A stretch of 64,000 bases of DNA, from NCBI GenBank assembly GCA_950106755.1, contig OX467086.1, forward strand, positions 21,470,001-21,534,000, given 5' to 3'. Shown one piece after another: positions 59,166 to 64,000 of this stretch; position 1 is the first letter of the stretch, and every line of letters starts with the position of its first letter. The notes beneath the pieces were generated by a model, which saw only the letters and a list, made by a program, of their open reading frames with translations, did not search any database and was not told where the DNA came from. Made by a program: the position numbers and the translations under genes. The DNA comes from Climacium dendroides (Eukaryota > Streptophyta > Bryopsida > Hypnales > Climaciaceae).

Positions 59166-61607
59166 TTAGAAAGTGACAGGAGCGCGTTCCAGAACAATCT
59201 CTTCAGATGAGGGCTTGCGGCGGGACCGAAACCCTGGAGGTGAGGGAGAAAATTCGAAAGGAAGATCCGGAGCGACGAGCTCGCCGTTTAGGATTCTGAC
59301 AATGTCGCTCATACTTGGACGCGCAGCTGGTAATCTTTGTAGACACAGGAGCGCCACCGTGATGCACAGCACGGCTTGATCGTCGGAGAATGCCGATTGG
59401 AGGTTGGCATCCACGAGGTCGAGGACATTTCCGGTTTGCGCCAGCAACCTTGCCCAGGATATGAGATTTGCTCTCTCGAAGTCGGTTACGGGAGAGGCGT
59501 TTACTTGCAACGGCCGGCGGCCTGAGATCAAGACCAGAAGCAGAACACCGAAGCTGTAAACATCAGCTTTCTCGGAGGTCGATCCTGCTCCGCCAGACTC
59601 CGGTGCGACATAGCAGATGGTTCCGCGCATGCTTGGAGTGCTACTAATCCCTCGGTATGCAGAATCGCCACTCCAAAACTCCTCCCGCCGGGATCTTGAT
59701 TTCCGGCTCTCTCTTCTGCTCTCGACGTTTTTGCGGTGACCTAATTCGGCGCTGAATTCTTGGCTGAAGTCGCGTATCCACTTGGTGTAATCGTCTTTCT
59801 TGTGCCGGCGGCTGCTACGGTTGCGGTCGAGTCTCATGCTCGAGCCTTTCTTGAATTCGCGGCTCTTGTTGGTCAGCTCCTCGCAATACTCTTCACGCCA
59901 CCACTCGCGCCCCTTGAGCTTGTCGTGTTTGACAGGAGTCTTCTTCCTCGTTTCTTTGCTCAACTCGCCGACGATGGCGCCAATCCAACCGGAGCTTTTG
60001 GATCGCTGCCTTCGGAGGTCGCTGCGGTGCTTTGGTCGCCGTGTCTCCCCGGCCTCACTGGTAAGCTCTCCACTTCGTTGGAGCTCCATTATACTGCTTC
60101 GAATGCTTTTCGTGTCTGAGTCTTGTTTGTGTTGGCTTCGGTTTCCATCGTCTTTGTCCTGTTTTCGCCACCATTCCCGACTCCATGACCGAAGTCTGCT
60201 TCCCTTCGCTTCTCCTTTCTGCTGCTTCTGCGCGTCACTGCTTTCGAAATTGAACTCTAAATCAGGTTGCGAGGGGCTCACGGTACTCCAGCCTTCTTCT
60301 CCAGTACCGTCCATACTCATCACACTCTTGTCGACATCCGTCTCTCCTTCTTCTGCACTCATGAAATGTTCGCCGTCTGCGTCTATGCCAATTTCTTTTG
60401 GAATTGATATTGGTGATGGTGGATACGAGCCGTTCTCGTCACAATCCTGCCAGCTGGTCTCTTCTGTGTCTGGGACATCATTAATAGATCTTAAACCTTT
60501 TCCATTTGCTAGCGCTGGCGATTCGGACGCAACATCACCGGTTCTCACAATGCTGGTGGGTGTGTTATTCCCAGCCTTCGAGCAGGGAGACTCCAGTGTG
60601 AAACCGCTCGTTTCTTCCTCAGTTGATAGACCGTCGAACATGGATGCTGAACTTCTCCTTTCCCCTTCTGGATTAGGATCGAATGCAAATGATTCCATTG
60701 AGTCGCCCTTCACGGATTTGGCCAGCGCAGCGTCATCCGCCTTCTTCCTTTCAGCTTCCTCTCTTCGTTTCTGCCGCCTGGCCCGATCTCGTAATATCTT
60801 CTCATACCGCACCCTCTCCTTCTCTATGGCCTCCCTCTGTGCTTCCAGTGTCTGAACTTCGAGGATGCTTTCTGCAGTCTTCACTCTGGCGAGTCCAAAA
60901 TCTGCCAGTTTGGCCTGAAAATTGGCGTTCAGCAGGACGTTGCTTGGCTTGACATCACCGTGGATGATCGGCGGGTCACACTTGAAATGCAAACAGGCCA
61001 AGGCTTCAGCGACATTGAGAATAATCCGGAAACGCATGTCCCAATTTAATGGAACAGCGTAAACCTCGTCAAAGAGGGCTTCTTGTAAGTTTCGATTGGC
61101 CATGAATTCATACACAAGTAGTCGCCGTGGACCATGTGCACAAAATCCTAGAAGCCGGACAATGTGCGGAGAAGTGACTTGACCAAGAATCGAGATTTCA
61201 CTCTGAAAGGCAACTTCCCCTTGTACTGAAGAAACGTCGACACTTTTGACTGCGATTAGGTCTCCGTTGCGGAGCTCTCCTTTGAAGACTTCCCCAAATC
61301 CCCCTTGACCAAGTTTCTGGGCTTCTGAAAAACTTCCAGTTGCTTTCTTGAGTTGCTGATAGGAGAATCTCTGGAGGCTTTTGGAGTAACTGAGGTCGTA
61401 AGGACTCGTCCTCCTGGTTTTCAGCCGATTGTAGAAGAACAAAGCGGACAAGATCAATACTAGGAGTACACCCAGGCTGCATCCAAGCCCAAGCCCCAGT
61501 GCAAGATCATTCTTACTAGAGTGTCGCACATTCACTTGAGGGGGGGCGAGTGGGGAGTATGCAAAGGGCACATCGGCCTGCAAGACCCGCCTTGGAGGCA
61601 TCGTCAC
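59166..61607 (-). CDS. Receptor-like Ser/Thr kinase with long activation-segment insert (At2g45590/At4g25390 type)
   Basis: An intronless frame of 813 residues, starting at the first of two close ATGs (MTMPPRR). There is no clear signal peptide. A single membrane segment lies at about 35-59 (LALGLGLGCSLGVLLVLILS), preceded by a short outer part. The kinase follows: Gly loop LGQGGFGEV 99-107, Lys121 in IAVKSV, Glu137, HGDVKPSNVLL at 216-226 and DFG 236-238. Then comes an insert of about 410 charged residues (243-655) before YVAPES (666-671) and DVYSFGVLLLVLISGRRP. The insert carries repeated Trp motifs (SREWWRK, GREWWREEY). The family is known for this insert. The catalytic loop is HGD, not HRD, so it is a non-RD kinase and may be regulated without activation-loop phosphorylation. 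Lys, catalytic Asp and DFG are all present. Its ligand and pathway are unknown. Confidence 0.95.
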   Translation of the reverse strand: MTMPPRRVLQADVPFAYSPLAPPQVNVRHSSKNDLALGLGLGCSLGVLLVLILSALFFYNRLKTRRTSPYDLSYSKSLQRFSYQQLKKATGSFSEAQKLGQGGFGEVFKGELRNGDLIAVKSVDVSSVQGEVAFQSEISILGQVTSPHIVRLLGFCAHGPRRLLVYEFMANRNLQEALFDEVYAVPLNWDMRFRIILNVAEALACLHFKCDPPIIHGDVKPSNVLLNANFQAKLADFGLARVKTAESILEVQTLEAQREAIEKERVRYEKILRDRARRQKRREEAERKKADDAALAKSVKGDSMESFAFDPNPEGERRSSASMFDGLSTEEETSGFTLESPCSKAGNNTPTSIVRTGDVASESPALANGKGLRSINDVPDTEETSWQDCDENGSYPPSPISIPKEIGIDADGEHFMSAEEGETDVDKSVMSMDGTGEEGWSTVSPSQPDLEFNFESSDAQKQQKGEAKGSRLRSWSREWWRKQDKDDGNRSQHKQDSDTKSIRSSIMELQRSGELTSEAGETRRPKHRSDLRRQRSKSSGWIGAIVGELSKETRKKTPVKHDKLKGREWWREEYCEELTNKSREFKKGSSMRLDRNRSSRRHKKDDYTKWIRDFSQEFSAELGHRKNVESRRESRKSRSRREEFWSGDSAYRGISSTPSMRGTICYVAPESGGAGSTSEKADVYSFGVLLLVLISGRRPLQVNASPVTDFERANLISWARLLAQTGNVLDLVDANLQSAFSDDQAVLCITVALLCLQRLPAARPSMSDIVRILNGELVAPDLPFEFSPSPPGFRSRRKPSSEEIVLERAPVTF

Positions 61608-62640
61608 TCAATTACAGGTGTAGCGAAACCATAACTTTCCTCACTAGTTTTTTGGGCCCCCTTCTTTGACCTAAATTCTAAGTTCGTGGAGAAAGGTGTT
61701 CTATCAGTATGCACCTGACTTCCTCCATCTCGATATCTGGAGCTCCATTTGCTGCCTCAAGCCTTACAATCATTGTCGCTCACTGCAAGCCTCCACCTGA
61801 ACACCTTAACTGATGCGAAGGCTAGTGAATAACGTGCTGCGAGTCGAGTGTGCAAAACCTATTTGTTGTTGAAGTTCTGACCTTGAGGTTTCTACATCAA
61901 CGAAGCAATGAAAATGCTTACTCAATCATTGGCGAAGGTTGCATCAGGTCAATGACTTAGCATGGCACTAAACTCCATAAAACCATGTGCTGCAGCTAGG
62001 CTGAGCAAGCCCACCACCCACAAGGAAAAGCACGGGTCTCGTGAAAATTCTATAACGAAAGTTAGCAAGAGTTCGAAGGGGCGAGCACGTACCCATACAG
62101 CAGCGGTGTGCGTTAGATAGCCGATCTCTCACAGACGCCCAGACCCGTTTCAACATGATGCATTAAGTGGCAGAGAGAGGCATGCTCCGAACCAGTCTTG
62201 GTGATCACGCCAAGTTGCCAGGGTTTGCAAGCCTGCTACTGAGGTATAATTTCCCCAGCGCTAGTATTCCGATATTCTACTCGCTCTCCTAACGCTTCTC
62301 TCTGCTCGCCATGCACTAATGCAGAGACGAAATGGCCGCTCTGCAATGAGTTAGATGAAGCAACTTCAATCTCCCCACTCGGAGTCTCTTAAAGACCCTA
62401 TTTTCCCCCTCTCCTCCCCCTCGGTGTCATCTCCTATCTGTGTTCCTCCGTTCTCTCTCCCGTCCACGCCCTCTTCACAGGGTTCGCGGTAGCTAGGTTC
62501 ATGGAGTCAAACAGCTCAAAAAAAGGCCCTCCGCAATCAAACCTTCGCTACTCACATTGCGCGCTGTGAGCATCTTCTTCATTGGTCTCTAGACTGAACG
62601 AAAGCCACAGCGAAGGTAACGAAGCACCTTCGGACACACA
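61608..62640 (-). promoter_or_regulatory. Upstream region and presumed leader of the receptor-like kinase
   Basis: A pyrimidine-rich plus strand (purine-rich on the gene strand) at about 62395-62475 is typical of plant 5' leaders. Small upstream ORFs exist on the minus strand (for example one starting at 62156) but have no sign of selection. The transcription start is not located. Confidence 0.35.
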
Positions 62641-63145
62641 CAGTGCGGATTTGGGGCTCGCTGCGCTCTCTGGTTACACTGGATCATGCTCCATGCTCCA
62701 CGGGCCTACTCCTAGTCTCCCACGGCGTTGAAATCACTTGGAGGTGCAGCGCTGGCCCCTCAACGTCATTTATGTTCAGAATGATGCAGAATGTGTGTAC
62801 AACATGCGGAAACGGCAGTGTAGGTGCAGAAAGGAGCATGGAATGCTGCAACCGTACACTCTGCGCGTAGGCAGTAAAGTACTGTAAAGGTAGACCTGTC
62901 TTCGCAATTACGCTGGTCCCTCTCCCGGGGCTGTTTTTCCTCTTGAAACCAGATAGGTTCAGAGGCTCAGGGATAGCCGAGGGGCAGTTGGGGCAGTGGT
63001 CTGCCTGTACAGATCTTCTGCCTACCTCATATATGTGCATCAATGCTCGCCATCATGATTGCTTCCTTCTTGCATCCCCTCCCCTCAGTCAGATCCTCTA
63101 CAGTCCTCTACAGTCCGAGTCCCCCCTTCTCTGTTTGCCTGGCAT
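62641..63145. other. Spacer, nothing firm
   Basis: Moderate base composition. A short duplication (TCCTCTACAG twice near 63094-63117) is visible. No gene is assigned. Confidence 0.4.
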
Positions 63146-63377
63146 CAACTTGTAAGCTTATCATGTATCTCAGCCTTCTTCTAACTTTCTAATTTTTCCT
63201 TTCCTGATTATTTTATAATAGGGTGCAAGCTTGGAAGGAGGGGAACAATGGTGTGATCCAAGCAGGACCTTGATCAACTTGTAAGCTTATATCTCAGTCT
63301 TCTTCTATATTTTTAAATTGTTTTATCAAAGGGTACAAGCCTGGAAGGAGTCAGGGGACAATGGTGTGTTCCAACTC
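63146..63377 (+). repeat. 129-bp direct duplication
   Basis: CAACTTGTAAGCTTAT, TCTCAG(C/T)CTTCTTCTA, GGGT(G/A)CAAGC(T/C)TGGAAGGAG and ACAATGGTGTG occur twice in the same order, offset by about 129 bp. Confidence 0.8.
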
Positions 63378-64000
63378 GGTCGACTTTGACTCTTGAGTCT
63401 ACGCAGGGTGAGGTCAACATGTACAGTTTGGAAAAGGTCATCAATGAGCCCATTGAAGAAGATGCATTGATTGAAATTCTTTTTGTTTTTTCTATTTCAA
63501 CTTTTGTTATTGTTCTTGAATCAGTGCTTGAAAGTGATGGAATAATTTCCAAAAATTCCCATTGCCATCGAAACAATTTTTGGGTGTTACACAGAATATT
63601 CTAGCCGACTCTTTAGGCTGGCTCCTACTACTTTTTGCTTCAGTCAGACTGGGACCGAGGGAAGGTGTTGTTGTTGTTGTTGTTGTTGTTGGAATGGTAC
63701 AATCTGCAGTATAAGTTAGATATGAGTCCCTTTCAACAGTTGAAGTCTTCCAACGGTATAAGTTACATATGAGTCTTAGAAACGTCACGGTGGGGTTTTC
63801 CAGACCTCCATTCTTGTGAATTATTTTCCGAATTACAATTGAAAAAAATTACAAGACGTAGTCTTTCTGGCTGAAAGCTTAATAATCTTTCAAAAAAAAA
63901 CTCGGAATCTTGGACATAGTTGAAGGTTATCTTCTATGTTAACAAATGGGCAGTTCCCTTGTTAACTTATAAGGTAACTTAGTGTCTGCCAGTGCAGCCT
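63378..64000. other. Spacer with a GTT microsatellite
   Basis: A (GTT)n tract of about 26 bp lies at 63666-63691. No gene is supported to the end of the window. Confidence 0.5.

Noticed and set aside
59800..60855. 351-residue plus-strand ORF
   Set aside because: It is antisense to the receptor-like kinase insert and is rich in Ser, Leu and Cys because it mirrors charged codons of the true gene. No start context or homology.
1..64000. tRNA, rRNA and riboswitch genes
   Set aside because: No A/B-box cloverleaf or conserved rRNA block was recognised by eye. A tRNAscan or Infernal run would be needed to exclude them formally.

Overview
The window is nuclear DNA from a land plant. The evidence is plant-type spliced genes with GT-AG introns, an intronless receptor-like kinase of the plant At2g45590/At4g25390 type, a heavy-metal-associated (HMA) plant protein, plant-style CACTA and Mutator-like transposons, and long AT-rich repeat-filled spacers. 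The species cannot be read from the sequence. A bryophyte, lycophyte or fern is my guess, not a result.

Layout: 1-2900 is AT-rich spacer with a dispersed repeat. 2900-6813 holds a small multi-exon locus with coding-like segments that do not all share a frame. 6814-14607 is spacer with several short tandem arrays, two TTAA-ended elements and a tiny possible gene beside ABRE-like boxes.

14608-30877 is the centrepiece: a 16.3-kb Mutator-like element with inverted terminal regions of about 170-215 bp and a candidate 9-bp target duplication. It carries two divergent, apparently intact genes. On the plus strand is a two-exon MULE-type transposase (zinc cluster, DDE core, SWIM finger). On the minus strand is a gene of about 14 exons whose product joins a ParB-like domain (DGNHR motif) to a beta-class DNA-methyltransferase-like domain. 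The introns of both genes contain palindromes sharing the core GCCTCGGATCCGAGGC, and the minus-strand gene also holds a regular 91-bp array.

30878-41350 is gene-poor spacer with small non-autonomous elements: a CACTA MITE, a TA-flanked MITE and a near-perfect foldback with an 8-bp target duplication. 41355-42808 has a possible divergent exon and a four-exon HMA gene. 43430-59100 is repeat territory: a TA microsatellite, a cluster of TTAA-ended elements, a 2.2-kb inverted repeat with a nested insertion, degenerate tandem arrays, and a TIR element flanked by identical 33-bp direct repeats. 59166-61607 (minus) is the receptor-like kinase, and the rest is its upstream region and spacer.

Apart from the two transposon genes, which plausibly act as one unit (transposase plus a DNA-binding or modification accessory), the genes show no functional link. 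Splice models were built by eye from consensus sites and phase and are not confirmed by transcripts.
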